From contig NZ_JAQOMR010000001.1 of the NCBI RefSeq assembly GCF_028401385.1, forward strand, positions 3,578,501-3,642,500: DNA of 64,000 nt, in the 5' to 3' direction. This DNA comes from Marinicella algicola (GTDB taxonomy: Bacteria > Pseudomonadota > Gammaproteobacteria > Xanthomonadales > Marinicellaceae). This document shows positions 33,253 to 44,656 of the stretch, one piece after another (positions within the stretch are counted from its first letter, which is position 1; each line of letters starts with the position of its first letter). Both the position numbers and the translations under genes were made by a program. The notes beneath the pieces are model-generated. The model was not told where the DNA came from and ran no database searches. It was given only the letters and a program-made list of their open reading frames with translations.

Positions 33253-34557
33253 TCAGACCAGCACAGGCTGGTCATACATATCCTCGGAGCCGAAGAACTT
33301 CAGATAGCGTTCGACCTCCTTCGGATCACCGGTCGCCTTTTGCGGGTTGTCGGAAAGCTTGACCGCCGGGCGGCCATTGGCATCCGACACCTTGCAGACG
33401 ATCGAAATCGGCTTCAGCCCGCCGACGCGATGCGGCGAGCAACCGATGAAATCATTGGTGAGATTGGTGCCCCAGCCGAAGCTCATGCGCACCCGCCCCG
33501 CGAAATGCTTGTAGGCTTCGATGATCGCATCGACATCGAGCCCGTCGGAAAAGATCAGGATCTTTTCGCGCGGATCGCGGCCCATCTTCTTCCACCAGTC
33601 GATGATCTTTTCGCCGCCTTCGATCGGCGGTGCGCTGTCGGGGCGGAAACCGGTCCAGTCGGCAACCCATTCGGGCGCATTGCGCAAGAATGCCGTGGTG
33701 CCATAGGCATCTGGAAGCGCGATCAGCAGATTGCCGCCGTAGAGCTTGTTCCAGTCCTGCATCACCTTATAGGGCGCGATGGCCAGCGCCTCGTCGGTTT
33801 CGGCAAGGGCTGCGGCCACCATTGGCAGTTCATGGGCATTGGTGCCAACAGCTTCGAGGTCCGTGTCCATGGCCAGAAGCACATTTGACGTGCCGGTAAA
33901 GGCCGGACCGATCCCCTCTTTCAGCGCTTCCACGCACCAGCGCTGCCAAAGGAAGGAATGCCGGCGCCGTGTCCCGAAATCGGAGATTTTCAGGCCCTCA
34001 AGGGCTGCCAGTCGCTCGACCTTCGCCCACATCTTCGCCTTGGCGCGGGCATAGGTGACATCAATGGTGAACAGACCGATGTCTTTCATCGCCGCGCGCG
34101 AGCGCAATTCATTGACGATGCAGAGCGCCGGAATTTCCCACATCGTGGTTTCCATCCAACGCCCGTGGAAATCAAGCTGGTACTGGCCGTCGCGCTTGGT
34201 GAGTTCATATTCCGGCAGCCGGAAATTGGCGAGCCAGGTCAGGAATTCCGGCTCGAAAATCTGCGAGCGGCCGTAAAATGAGTTCCCGGCGAGCCAGATC
34301 ATTTCCTTCTTGGTCAGTTTGAGTTCGCGCGCATGATCCAGCTGATCGCGCAGTTCACCCTCATCGATCTCGTCGGCGAGGCGCACCGAGGCCGTCCGGT
34401 TGATCACCGAGAAGGTGGCATTGACGTCCGGATAAAGCTTCCAGATCATCTGCAGCATCAAAAGCTTGTAGAAATCGGTATCCAGAAGGCTGCGGATGAT
34501 CGGGTCGAGCTTCCAGCTATGGTCGTAGACCCGCGTTGCAATATCGGTCTTCGGCAT
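33253..34557 (-). CDS. pncB: Nicotinate phosphoribosyltransferase
   Basis: 434 residues, intact. Salvages nicotinate to nicotinate mononucleotide for NAD. Start 34557 ([14 protein letters not shown]) is set by GAGGAG 9-14 bases upstream. Motifs: [17 protein letters not shown] at the N-terminus, [14 protein letters not shown] with the phosphorylated histidine, and [12 protein letters not shown] near the C-terminus. It is not obviously in an operon; the B12 riboswitch lies about 90 bases past its stop on the same strand. Confidence 0.95.
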   Translation of the reverse strand: MPKTDIATRVYDHSWKLDPIIRSLLDTDFYKLLMLQMIWKLYPDVNATFSVINRTASVRLADEIDEGELRDQLDHARELKLTKKEMIWLAGNSFYGRSQIFEPEFLTWLANFRLPEYELTKRDGQYQLDFHGRWMETTMWEIPALCIVNELRSRAAMKDIGLFTIDVTYARAKAKMWAKVERLAALEGLKISDFGTRRRHSFLWQRWCVEALKEGIGPAFTGTSNVLLAMDTDLEAVGTNAHELPMVAAALAETDEALAIAPYKVMQDWNKLYGGNLLIALPDAYGTTAFLRNAPEWVADWTGFRPDSAPPIEGGEKIIDWWKKMGRDPREKILIFSDGLDVDAIIEAYKHFAGRVRMSFGWGTNLTNDFIGCSPHRVGGLKPISIVCKVSDANGRPAVKLSDNPQKATGDPKEVERYLKFFGSEDMYDQPVLV

Positions 34558-34700
34558 CGCCGTTCGCTCCTCGGCCTTCAAGCGCCATTGCGGCATTCAA
34601 AATTGCGTAAAGGCCGCCATGCCGCCCTTCCGGGGACATGACTTAGCTGCAAAGACCATAGGAAGTCCAGAGTGGGACATTGTTTTGCTCGAAGTGAGCT

Positions 34701-34930
34701 TTACTGAGACGGCTCCGCCTGCTCCACATTCCCGTTGACAGTATTTTCCACCGGATCGTCGCCCGTCGGTGCAAACAGCTCCACTGCGGCCCAGACCAAA
34801 AGGCAAGCACAAGACCTACTGCCAGAATGACCAGCACCGGACGACCGCGCTCGGAATGCCGAGCTTCGGTCGGGGTCACGTCAACCTTGACGTCCTCGGG
34901 GCGACTACCTGTTTTCTTCTTTTCAACCAT
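34701..34930 (-). CDS. Small single-helix membrane protein, paralogue 1, one frameshift
   Basis: About 76 residues when one base is restored in the A4 run at 34798-34801. Layout: charged N-terminus with PEDVKVDVTPTEARHSERG, one membrane helix (VLVILAVGLVLAFLVWAAV), then an acidic tail ending NVEQAEPSQ. The segment TPTEARHSERGRPVLVIL matches SPTEKRHLNRGQTVIMIL in the next gene, so the pair arose by duplication. No known family is recognised. It starts 24 bases after its paralogue's stop, so they are co-transcribed. Confidence 0.65.
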
Positions 34931-34954
34931 TGTCTACCTCCCGGGTTGTCAAAA

Positions 34955-35176
34955 TCAGCTTGCGCCCGGCGCACCGAACAGCCAGGACGCGCCGCCCCAG
35001 ATCAGCACCACGGCGACCATGATCGCGATCAGGATCATGATCACGGTCTGTCCGCGATTAAGGTGGCGCTTTTCGGTCGGCGAGATGCGCGTGTCGTCCT
35101 GGTTTTTCTGCGGGTAGTCATCCTCGCCCGGATATTTGACAGGGCGGCCTTCTTTCGGATCGAAATGCGTCGTCAT
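34955..35176 (-). CDS. Small single-helix membrane protein, paralogue 2
   Basis: 73 residues. The start at 35176 (MTTHFDPKEGRPVKYPG) has GGAGG 6-10 bases upstream; an in-frame codon 18 bases earlier would place the start inside that ribosome site. A charged, proline-rich N-terminus leads to SPTEKRHLNRG and one helix (MILIAIMVAVVLIWGG). It is related to the downstream gene around the juxtamembrane PTExRH motif. Function unknown; the topology suggests a cytoplasmic charged region with a membrane anchor. Confidence 0.65.
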   Translation of the reverse strand: MTTHFDPKEGRPVKYPGEDDYPQKNQDDTRISPTEKRHLNRGQTVIMILIAIMVAVVLIWGGASWLFGAPGAS

Positions 35177-35261
35177 GTCGTCCTCCTTGCTCACCGCGAT
35201 AGGTTTGCGGCGATGCTTTCAAAGAGAGAACGTGGAGGCGATGCACTTTGTTCCGGCGCGC

Positions 35262-36221
35262 TCAGTAACCGGCATCCCGGTTGACGACATGGCGAAGCGG
35301 CTCACCGGCCTCGAAACGGGTGATCTGCCGTTCGACATGCGCAAACAGCGCGCTCACATCAGTGTCGGAGGCAACATGCGGGGTAACCAGCACACGCTCA
35401 TGCGACCACAACGGGCTCGTCTGCGGCAAAGGTTCGGTCGCGAACACATCCAGCGCCGCAGCGTAAAGAACGCCGTTTTCCAGTGCGGCAAGGATATCGG
35501 TCTCGACCTGCGACCCGCCACGACCGGCATTGATGAATACCGGCCCACCGAGCGGGCCGGAACGGCTGAGTTTTTCAAACAGTTCGCGGTCGAAGAGCCC
35601 CGTCGTTTCCGTCGTCAGCGGCAGAAGGCCGACGAGAATGTCAGTCTTCGCCAGAAAGGCATCAAGCCCCGCAGCGTCGAAACATTCAACACCGTCGACC
35701 GCTTTCATGCTGCGCGACCAGCCGATCACATTGAAGCCGATGACCTTGAGCTTGCGGGCGGCATCCTGCCCGAGTTCGCCAAGTCCCATAATGCCGACGG
35801 TGAAATCGCGGGCTTCGGCAGGCGGCAGCTGCTGCCAGCGAGTTTCGGCCTGCTGGCCAATGTAATCGGGAATGCGGCGGGCGTGGTACAGGCATTGTAG
35901 CACCACATATTCGCTCATGCGCCGGGTCAAAGATGGATCGACGAAGCGCACCAGCGGCGCATCCGGCAGGCTTTTCAGCGCCAGCACACTATCGACGCCC
36001 GCGCCGCCGGAAAACAGAACTTCGAGATTGGGTGCGCGCTCGAACAGGTCGTCATCCGGCTTCCACAACACGGCATAACGGCAATCCGAAAGATCCCGGC
36101 CCCGGTTTTTCGCATCGGCCAGATCGACCACCGGCCGGTCATGGAAAACCTCTCCGAGCGCTTCGACAATGGCGGCGCGGCCGGAGAATTTCAGGTCGAT
36201 GACGACGGGGGCTTTGGGCAT
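35262..36221 (-). CDS. ghrA: D-2-hydroxyacid dehydrogenase, glyoxylate/hydroxypyruvate reductase A type
   Basis: 319 residues, intact. The NAD(P)-binding fold carries GIMGLGELGQDAARKL, followed by GWSRS, an NADP-type pattern of this family. The substrate side shows FINAGRGGSQVE and VTPHVASDTD with the catalytic histidine. It ends GEPLRHVVNRDAGY, a hallmark GhrA tail. It reduces glyoxylate or hydroxypyruvate in the cytoplasm. It lies 48 bases downstream of yejF on the same strand and may be read through from that operon. Confidence 0.88.
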   Translation of the reverse strand: MPKAPVVIDLKFSGRAAIVEALGEVFHDRPVVDLADAKNRGRDLSDCRYAVLWKPDDDLFERAPNLEVLFSGGAGVDSVLALKSLPDAPLVRFVDPSLTRRMSEYVVLQCLYHARRIPDYIGQQAETRWQQLPPAEARDFTVGIMGLGELGQDAARKLKVIGFNVIGWSRSMKAVDGVECFDAAGLDAFLAKTDILVGLLPLTTETTGLFDRELFEKLSRSGPLGGPVFINAGRGGSQVETDILAALENGVLYAAALDVFATEPLPQTSPLWSHERVLVTPHVASDTDVSALFAHVERQITRFEAGEPLRHVVNRDAGY

Positions 36222-36269
36222 GCAGGACTTCTTTATGGTCTGGACACTTGAAGGCGAGCGGACAATTGC

Positions 36270-37889
36270 TCAATCCGCCTCAACCGGCTCGATATCGAAG
36301 GCTGCGGCAAGCAGCGCCTTGGTGTAATCGGCCTTCGGGTTTTCAAAAACGTCAGCCGCCGGGCCGCGTTCGACCACTTCGCCGAAGCGCATGACGATGA
36401 TCTCGTTGGCAAGCGCACGCACCACTTTCAGGTCATGCGAAATGAACAGATAGGCGAGATTGTGCTTCTTCTGCAGGTCGGCCAGAAGATCGACCACCTG
36501 CGCCTGCACGCTCATGTCGAGCGCCGATGTCGGCTCGTCGAGCATCACGAAACGCGGCTTGAGCACTATGGCGCGCGCAATCGCGACCCTCTGGCGCTGA
36601 CCGCCGGAAAACTCATGCGGATAGCGCCAGCGCATCGTGGCATCGAGCCCGACCTCTTCCAGCGCCGCGCCCACCCGCGCCTCACGCTCTGCCGTGGAAA
36701 GTCCAGGTTCGTGGATTTTCAGCCCCTCGGCCACGATTTCGCCGACCGACATGCGCGGCGACAGCGAGCCATAGGGGTCCTGAAACACGATCTGCATTGC
36801 CTCGCGCAGGGGCTTCATCTGTTTGAAGGAATAGGCGTCAATATCCTTGCCGACAAAGGCGATCCGCCCCTTTGATCCGATCATCCGTGTCAGCGCCAAA
36901 CCAAGCGTGGTCTTGCCCGAGCCCGATTCGCCGACAACGCCGAGCGTTTCGCCGGCGCGCAGTTTGAGCGAGATGCCATTGACCGCCTTCACATGATCGA
37001 CCGTCTTGCGCAGCAGACCGGCCTTCACCGGAAACCAGACCTTGACGTTGTCGGCCTCGACGATCACCGCGCGGCTGGGATCATGCGCCGGCGGCTCGCC
37101 CTTTGGCTCGGCGGCCAAAAGGTGCTTGGTATAGGCGTGCTGCGGATTATCGAAGATTTCAGCCACAGGCCCGTGCTCGACGATCCTGCCCTCGGTCATG
37201 ACACAAACCCGGTCTGCAAACTTGCGCACGATGCCGAGGTCGTGGGTGATGAACAGCATCGACATGCCGTGGTCGCGCTGCAGGCTCTTCAGAAGTTTCA
37301 GGATCTGCGCCTGTACCGTTACATCGAGCGCAGTCGTCGGTTCATCCGCAATCAGCAGTTTCGGCCGGTTGGCAAGCGCCATGGCGATCATCACCCGCTG
37401 GCGCTGGCCACCGGAAAGCTCATGCGGGAAAGCACCCAGCCGCCGTTCAGCCTCGCGGATACCAACCTCGTGCAACAGTTCAAGCACGCGTTTTCGGGCA
37501 TCCGCACCCGTCATTCCGGCATGGAGCGCAAGGGTTTCACCCACCTGCTTTTCCACCGGATGCAGCGGGTTGAGCGAGGTCATCGGCTCCTGGAAAATCT
37601 GGGTGATATCGCCGCCGCGCACCTGCCGGAGCGTCCGGTCATCGGCTTTCAGCAAGTCACGGCCCTCAAACAGAATTTCGCCGCTCGGGTGGCTTGCCGC
37701 GGGATAGGGCAGAAGCCGCAGCACGGACGCCGCCGTTGCCGATTTGCCGGAACCCGATTCACCAACCAGCGCCACCACCTCGCCCGGCATTATATCAAAG
37801 GATATCCGGTCGACGGCGAGATTGTCGGCCCCGCCATGGCGGAAGGCGACGGACAAATCGCGAACGGACAGAAGCGGCGTGTCACTCAT
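36270..37889 (-). CDS. yejF: Peptide ABC transporter ATP-binding protein, two fused ATPase domains
   Basis: 539 residues, intact. Two complete ABC domains in one chain: Walker A GESGSGKSATAASVLRLL then GESGSGKTTLGLALTRMI, and signatures LSGGQRQRVMIAMAL and FSGGQRQRVAIARAI. This tandem layout is YejF, which powers YejB/YejE. Both domains end with oligopeptide-type extensions (YTKHLLAAEPKGEP). Its ATG overlaps the yejE stop by 4 bases. Confidence 0.92.
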   Translation of the reverse strand: MSDTPLLSVRDLSVAFRHGGADNLAVDRISFDIMPGEVVALVGESGSGKSATAASVLRLLPYPAASHPSGEILFEGRDLLKADDRTLRQVRGGDITQIFQEPMTSLNPLHPVEKQVGETLALHAGMTGADARKRVLELLHEVGIREAERRLGAFPHELSGGQRQRVMIAMALANRPKLLIADEPTTALDVTVQAQILKLLKSLQRDHGMSMLFITHDLGIVRKFADRVCVMTEGRIVEHGPVAEIFDNPQHAYTKHLLAAEPKGEPPAHDPSRAVIVEADNVKVWFPVKAGLLRKTVDHVKAVNGISLKLRAGETLGVVGESGSGKTTLGLALTRMIGSKGRIAFVGKDIDAYSFKQMKPLREAMQIVFQDPYGSLSPRMSVGEIVAEGLKIHEPGLSTAEREARVGAALEEVGLDATMRWRYPHEFSGGQRQRVAIARAIVLKPRFVMLDEPTSALDMSVQAQVVDLLADLQKKHNLAYLFISHDLKVVRALANEIIVMRFGEVVERGPAADVFENPKADYTKALLAAAFDIEPVEAD

Positions 37890-39024
37890 TGGAACGTCTT
37901 CCTCGGGTCGAACGCATCGCGCACCGCTTCGCCGACAAACACCAGCAGCGATAGCATGATCGAAAGGGTGAAGAAGGCGGTAATGCCGAGCCAGGGCGCC
38001 TGCAGATTGCTCTTGCCCTGATTGACCAGTTCCCCCAGCGAGGGCGACCCGGCGGCATGCCGAAGCCCAGGAAATCCAGCGAGGTCAGCGTCACGATTGC
38101 GCCTGACAGAATGAAGGGCACGAAGGTCAGCGTCGCCACCATGGCATTGGGCAGGAGGTGGCGAAACATGATGGTAAAATTGCCGACACCGAGCGCACGC
38201 GCGGCCCGCACATATTCGAAATTGCGCGCCCGCAGGAATTCAGCCCGCACCACGGCGACGAAACTGACCCATGAGAACACCAGCATGACACCGAGCAGCA
38301 CCCAGAATCCGGGTGGCAGGATCGCCGCTATGATCAGCAGGATATAAAGCGTCGGCAGTGACGACCAGATTTCGATGAAACGCTGCATCAAAAGATCGAC
38401 CCAGCCGCCGAAATAGCCCTGCACCGCACCGGCGGCAACACCGATGACAGCCGAAAATCCGGTCAAAAGCAGGCCGAACAGCACCGATATGCGGAAGCCA
38501 TAGATCACCCGGGCAAGCACGTCTCGGGCAAGATCGTCGGTTCCGAGCCAGTCCATATTGCCCAGCGTGCAGCCCGGATCGTCAGCGCCTTCAGGATAGC
38601 CGGCACAGCGATCCTCCTTGCTCATCAGCCAGAACGGCGGTGTCGGCGCGGAATAGGGCACATTGGAATTGATGGTGCGGTAGGAATAGCGGATCGGCGG
38701 CCAGATCATCCAGCCATTTTCCGCAATCTCGTCTTGAATGAACCCGGACCGGTAGTCAGTGACCGCCAGAAAACCGCCGAATTTCTCCTCCGGATAATCG
38801 ACCACCACAGGAAACAGGATTTCACCCTTGTAGGACGCGATCACTGGCTTGTCGTTAGCGACGAATTCGGCAAACAGGCTAATGATGAACAGAAACAGAA
38901 AAAGCCACAGCGACCAGTAGCCGCGACGGTTGGCCTTGAAGTTCGTCCAGCGCCGCGCATTCATCGGCGACAACCAGCCGGTCTTCGGGCGCGCGACCAT
39001 CTCTTCGGATGTGAGATCGCTCAT
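37886..39024 (-). CDS. yejE: Peptide ABC transporter permease YejE, one frameshift
   Basis: About 379 residues. Start 39024 (MSDLTSEEMVARPKTGWLSP) has AGAGGGA upstream and begins one base after the yejB stop. A long periplasmic loop follows the first helix, as in YejE, then the permease domain with VRAARALGVGNFTIMFRHLL, the EAA-type loop that contacts the ATPase. Near 38047 one base is missing (ccGGTTCG expected), which restores GFGMPPGSPSLGELVNQGK and the normal C-terminus ending DAFDPRKTFQ. Confidence 0.9.
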
Positions 39025-39025
39025 G

Positions 39026-40121
39026 TCACACATCCCTCTTTTCAAAATCGATGCGCGGATCGATCCAGGTGTAGATCAGGTCGGAGACGAGACTGATGAA
39101 CAGCCCGAGCAGCGAGAAGATGTAGAGCGTGGCAAACACCACCGGATAATCGCGGTTGACCAGCGAGAGATAGCCGAGACGGCCGAGACCATCGAGCGAG
39201 AACACGTTTTCGATCAGAAGCGAGCCTGTAAAAAGGCGAGAATGAAGGAACCCGGAAAACCGGCAATCACGATCAGCATGGCATTGCGGAACACATGACC
39301 ATAAAGCACCTTGTGTTCGGAAAGTCCCTTGGCGCGGGCCGTCACCACATATTGCTTGCCGATCTCATCGATGAAGGAATTCTTGGTCAAAAGCGTCGTC
39401 GTGGCGAAAGACGAGACCGAAAGCGCGATCAGCGGCAGCGTCAGATGCCAGAAATAGTCGAGCGGTTTCTGCCACCAGGGCAGTTCGGCGAAATTATCCG
39501 AGACCAGGCCGCGCAGCGGAAACCAGTCGAAGAACGAGCCGCCGGCAAACAGGATAATCATCAGGATACCGAGCAGGAAGCCCGGCACCGCAAACCCGAC
39601 GACAATCACGCCCGAGGTCCACACATCAAAGCGCGAACCATCCCTCACCGCCTTGCGGATGCCAAGTGGAATGGACACGCCATAAGACAAAAGCAGCACC
39701 CAGATACCGAGTGAGATCGAGACCGGCAGCTTGTCGATGATCAGATCGATGACGGAAGAATTGCGGAAAAACTCTCGCCGAAATCGAAGGTCGCATAGTC
39801 GCGCATCATCAGCAAGAAGCGCGTCAGCGGCGGTTTGTCGAAGCCGAACTGGGCTTCGAGGTCGGCAATCAGCTCAGGGTCAAGCCCCTGCGCGCCGCGA
39901 TAATTTGACGATGACGCGCTGTCGAACCCGTCCATCGACATGCCCGCATCCGAGCCGCCGGAAATCCGGCTTTCGGCACCGCCGCCCTGGCCGTTCAGTT
40001 CGGCAATCACCTGCTCCACCGGCCCGCCAGGCGCGAACTGCACGATGATGAAGGAAATTGTCATGATGCCGATCAACGTCGGAATCATCAGCAGAAGGCG
40101 GCGGAAAATATAGCTGCCCAT
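39026..40121 (-). CDS. yejB: Peptide ABC transporter permease YejB, two frameshifts
   Basis: About 365 residues. The N-terminus [20 protein letters not shown] and [16 protein letters not shown] are standard DppB-type; a Ser/Gly-rich periplasmic insert follows. Two A5 runs on the plus strand (39767-39771 and 39230-39234) are each one short; corrected they give [19 protein letters not shown] and [20 protein letters not shown], restoring the fold. The EAA loop is [20 protein letters not shown]. The central membrane component with YejE. Confidence 0.9.
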
Positions 40122-40218
40122 CAGGAAATGCTCTCGCTGTTGGCTGGCGGAAGTCTGCGAGCATCCGCCCCGTCAGCCGCAATGGACCGGATCGAATCCC
40201 GCACTCCGCAGGGCATGC

Positions 40219-42044
40219 TCATTCGGCCTCCGTAGACCACCAACCAGCCGGAAAATCCAGACCGTATTCCGGAAAACCCGGATGGGTGATCACGTTCCAG
40301 TAGGCAATGCGATAGTCATTGGAATAGTAGAGCGGAATGATAAAATCGTTGGCCAACAGCACGCGATCGAGCGCCTTGGTGGCGGCCACCAAGGTGTCGC
40401 GGTCATCGGCAAACACGATCTTCTTGATCAAAGCATCAACGCCCGGATCGGAAATACCGGCATAGTTTTCCGACCCCGGTTGATCGACAGACTGCGAACC
40501 CCAATAGTTGAACTGCTCATTGCCGGGGCTGAGCGTCTGTGCCCAGATCTCCCAGATCATGTCATAGTCGAAATCATTGACCCGGTTTTGATATTGCGAG
40601 GTATCGACCACGCGAATGCTGGCATCAATGCCGAGCTTGCGCAGGTTTTCGACATAGGGCAGCACCACGACCTGAAGCGATGGATTGTCGAGCAGGATCT
40701 CGAAGGAGAAAGGCTTGCCGGTCTCGGTATTGACCATCTGATTGCCGCGGCGCTCGAAACCGGCCTCTTTGAGCAGGTCAAATGCCTTTTGCAGATTTGC
40801 GCGCGTTTCTTCCTCGGTTCCGCCGACCGGCAGCTTGTTGGCCGTGTTGAAGACCGCCAGCGGCACCAGATCGCGGACGGTGTCGAGGATCTGCAATTCC
40901 TCGCCCTTCGGCAGGCCGGCTGAAGCAAGCTCTGTCCCGAACCAGAAACTATTGTCACGCGAATAGGCGTTGCTGAGCTGGTTCTTGTTGATGGTCTCGA
41001 AATCAAAGGCATAGATCAGCGCTTCGCGCACGCGCTGGTCATCAAAGGGCGCGCGGCGGTTGTTGGGCACCAGCGCCTGCATGATGCCCCTGCTGCGTAG
41101 CGGATTGGGCACAGCCTCGCGCTTGACGTCGCCATCCTTGACCGCCGGGAAATTATAGCCGGTCGCCCAGCGTTTCGCCCGCGTTTCGATCCAGAAATCA
41201 AAGGTCCCTGCGCGAAAGCCCTCGAAGGCTACATCGAGATCGGAAAAATACAGATAGTTCACGGAGCCGAAATTGTTGCGGCCGACATTGACCGACAGGT
41301 CCTTGCCCCAATAGTCGTCGCGCAGCCGATAGGTGATCGATGAGCCTGGGTTGACCTCGGCGACTTCGTAGGGCCCGGAGCCAACGATATTCTCCAGCGT
41401 ACTGGCCGAGACATCACGCGGCGTATCGCCCTCGAACCAGTGTTTCGGCAACACCAATAGCTGGCCAACGATTTGCGGCAATTCGCGATTGCCTGTCTGA
41501 TCGAAGGAAAAGGTCACCTCACGCTCGCCCGTGACATCCGCGCTTTCGATATGGCGGTAGTAATTGGCATACCGCGCATTGAAATTCTTCAGGCTTTCGA
41601 AGGAGAAAACCACATCTTCCGCGGTTACCGGCGCGCCATCGGAGAACGTTGCCGCCGGATTGAGGCGGTAGGTCACCGAGGAAATATCCTCCGGCACCTT
41701 AAAACCATCGGCCAGAAGACCATACTGGGCGTCGATCTCATCTTCTGAAGGGGTCATCAGCGTTTCAAACACCAGACCGATGCCAGCGGCTTTCGCACCG
41801 CCATAGGGAATGGGGTTGAGCGAATCGAACGTGCCGGTGGCGTAAAACCTGAGTTCGCCGCCCTTGGGCGCATCCGGGTTGACGTAGCTGAAATGCGGGA
41901 AATCCTGCACATATTCCGGCGTGCCGGTCAGCGCTGAAGCATACTGCCATTCATCGCCTTCGCCGCTCTGCGCGAACGCCGCCGGCGCGGGGTGAATGCC
42001 GCTGCGGCGACAACCCAAGCAGCGGCCGAGATTGTTTTCCACAT
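40219..42044 (-). CDS. yejA: Periplasmic peptide-binding protein of the Yej system, one frameshift in the signal peptide
   Basis: About 608 residues, SBP family 5. Start ATG at 42044 gives MWKTISAAAWVVAAAAFTP; one G missing near 41988 then restores PAPAAFAQ, a signal cleavage site. The mature part shows HFSYVNPDAPKGGELRFYATG, SDGAPVTAEDVVFSFE and a C-terminal YGLDFPAGWW. Family members bind oligopeptides, microcin C or murein peptides; in Agrobacterium a Yej system with its binding protein recycles muropeptides. The divergent murein endopeptidase gene 155 bases away fits that role. Confidence 0.88.
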
Positions 42045-42199
42045 GGTTTATGCCTTCCCGGTTCTTGCTTTTCTCGCTTATGCAACAAGAATAAGCAAAT
42101 ATCGACCCGTGTGCACAAGTGCCGTTTTTGTGAGGCAGGCTTGTGACGCTCCGGCCGACCGGACAGAACGGGCGAAAAAAGCACCTCAGGGAGGATGCG

Positions 42200-43214
42200 A
42201 TGCAGTGGTTCAGGGCCTATTCGACCATCGCAATACTGATGACATTGGCAGTGGCGGTCACCGCGCAGGATTTTCCGCCGCCGGCGAAAATCCTGTTTGC
42301 ATCCGAAACAGCGCCAAGCAGCGGTGCACCTGAAACCTTCGGTTTCTACAACAAGGGCTGCATTGCAGGCGCAGAAGCGCTGCCGATCGACGGGAAGAAC
42401 TGGCAGGCGATGCGGCTTTCGCGCAACCGCCGTTTCGGCCATCCCGACACGATTGCGCTGATTGAGCGGCTGGCAAAAGAGGCGGCTGAGAATGATGGCT
42501 GGCCGGGCCTTCTGGTCGGCGATATCTCGCAGCCACGCGGCGGGCCGATGCTGTCCGGCCACGCCTCCCATCAGGTCGGCCTCGATGCCGATATCTGGCT
42601 GAACCCGATGCCCGACCGGCGCCTGACGCTGCGCGAACGTGAGGATATTTCCGCTCAATCCGTGCTGAAGAATGACGGCACACTGTTCGTCGACCCCGAA
42701 AAGTTCACCCCCGCCCATGAGCGCCTGATCATGCGGGCGGCGAGCTACCCGGAAGTGCAGCGCATCTTCGTCCATCCGGGCATCAAGAAAGCGATCTGCG
42801 AAGACTGGAAGGGCGACCGCTCCAACCTCGCCAAGGTCCGTCCCTATTACGGGCATCACTATCATTTCCACATTCGCCTGTTCTGCCGCGAAGGCTCGCC
42901 CGGCTGCAAGGCCCAGAATGCGGTCAACATGAAGGATGACGGTTGCGGCGATCATCTCGCCTGGTGGCTGTCCGACGAGCCCTGGGCCCCGGCGAAACCG
43001 GCTCCACCGCCCAAAAACCGGAAAAGCCGGCGCCGAAACCGACACGCCCGAGCTACACAACGCTTGCCGACCTGCCCAAAGCCTGCACCGGCGTGCTGGA
43101 AGCGCCCGCCCCTCGCCACTGCCGACGGCGGCGCTGACCCCACCGATCCCGCTACCGCCGCTGGCGCCCTGGCCGGAGATCGGACCGGTGCCCAAACCGC
43201 GTCCGCAAGGATGA
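42200..43214 (+). CDS. mepA: Penicillin-insensitive murein endopeptidase, two frameshifts in the tail
   Basis: About 338 residues. Start 42200 is set by GGGAGG 6-11 bases upstream and gives a signal peptide MQWFRAYSTIAILMTLAVAV with cleavage near TAQD. The LAS-type zinc motifs are clear: SGHASHQVGLDADIW and YGHHYHFHIRL. It cleaves D-Ala-mDAP cross-links in the periplasm. The Pro/Lys-rich C-terminal tail is split by an A5 run at 43013-43017 and a C4 run at 43109-43112, each one short; corrected, it ends PVPKPRPQG at 43214. Divergent from yejA. Confidence 0.88.
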
Positions 43215-43482
43215 GAATGGCAACTCACCTGTGGCGAAAGGTGGCACCAGATTTGAGCAGCACCGACTTTCAAAGCGCTTTGGGTTGCTGTAATAGGAAA
43301 GCGCGTTTTGCCGATGCCGTTTCCATTCCGGGGTTCAGGCAAAGGCTTCCGGCTGCCGCGCGTTGCGATTACGCTTTCGATTTGACCGATGACGTTGCAA
43401 AATCGCCGGACTGGATGCAGAGATTGCGCCACTGACGAGAACCTTCAACACCGCCCGGGACAGGGCAGATTTCGGAAACACC

Positions 43483-44508
43483 ATGGCCAAAACCATCAGC
43501 ACTTCGGACCCCTCTCCTTTCCCATCCTGATCGGCGATATCGGCGGCACCAATGCACGGTTTTCGCTGCTTGTTGATCCCTATGCCGAGCCGCGGGAATT
43601 TCCGATTGTGCACACGGCGGATTTTCCGACCGTCGATGCCGCCATTCAGGCGGGCGTCATGGACAAGACCTCGCTGCAGCCGCGCAGCGCCATCCTGGCC
43701 GTCGCCGGTCCGATCTCGCGGCGATGAAATCCCGCTCACCAATTGCGACTGGGTCATCAAACCGAAGGAGATGATCAGCGCGCTCGGTCTCGAGGATGTC
43801 GTGATCATCAATGATTTCGAGGCACAGGCGCTGGCGATCGCCAACATGCCCGATAAATACCGCGAGCCGATCGCAAACCGCCCCGACACCATGATCGCCT
43901 CGCGCGTCGTGCTCGGCCCGGGAACGGGCCTCGGTGTTGCCGGCCTCGTTCATGCCGAAGAGCGCTGGATCCCGGTGCCCGGCGAAGGCGGCCATATCGA
44001 TGTCGGGCCTCGCAGTGATCGCGATTACCAGATTTTCCCGCATATCAAGACCATCGAAGGCCGGATCGCGGCCGAGCAGATCCTCTGCGGGCGCGGCATG
44101 GTCAATCTTTACAACGCCATTTGCGCCGCCGACGGGATCGAGCCGAAGGCCTATGAGCCCAAGGACGTCAGCCATGTGGGTCTTGAAGGTTCCGATCCGC
44201 AGGCGGTCGAGACACTTTCGCTGTTTTCGACCTATCTCGGCCGCATTGCCGGTGACATGGCCATGGTGTTCATGGCGCGCGGCGGGGTCTATCTGGCCGG
44301 CGGCATTTCGCAGAAAATCCTGCCCGCGTTGAAAAAGCCCGAATTCCGGGCAGCGTTCGAAGACAAGGCGCCGCACAATGCGCTGTTGCAGGCAATCCCG
44401 ACCTATGTGGTCACCCATCCGCTCGCAGCGCTTGCCGGTCTTGCCACCTATGCCCGCACACCGCTGCGTTTCGGCCTTGCACTCGACGGGCGGCGCTGGC
44501 GCGGCTAA
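43483..44508 (+). CDS. glk: Glucokinase (Glk family), two frame breaks
   Basis: About 341 residues, the normal length. Start 43483 gives [14 protein letters not shown]; restoring one C at 43521-43523 leads to [16 protein letters not shown], the ATP phosphate loop. Near 43720 the frame shifts the other way (one extra base, or two lost) to join AVAGPI to [11 protein letters not shown]. Other motifs: [22 protein letters not shown] and [13 protein letters not shown]. It phosphorylates glucose to glucose-6-phosphate. The 268 bases between mepA and glk hold no clear gene. Confidence 0.92.
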
Positions 44509-44546
44509 GCCACCATCGTCAATCATCGCGGTCGCTTCAACGAGAT

Positions 44547-44575
44547 GAGGCGCGGGTCTGCCTCGCGCCTTTTTC
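44547..44575 (+). terminator. Rho-independent terminator after glk
   Basis: AGGCGCG pairs with CGCGCCT around a 9-base loop and is followed by TTTTC. It lies 38 bases past the glk stop. Confidence 0.75.
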
Positions 44576-44656
44576 ATTCCACTGAAGCTGTCACCAAGTC
44601 CTTTCGGGCTTTTTTGCAGAAGCCTCTTGCGCACGCGACTGGCGCAACCATATAAA

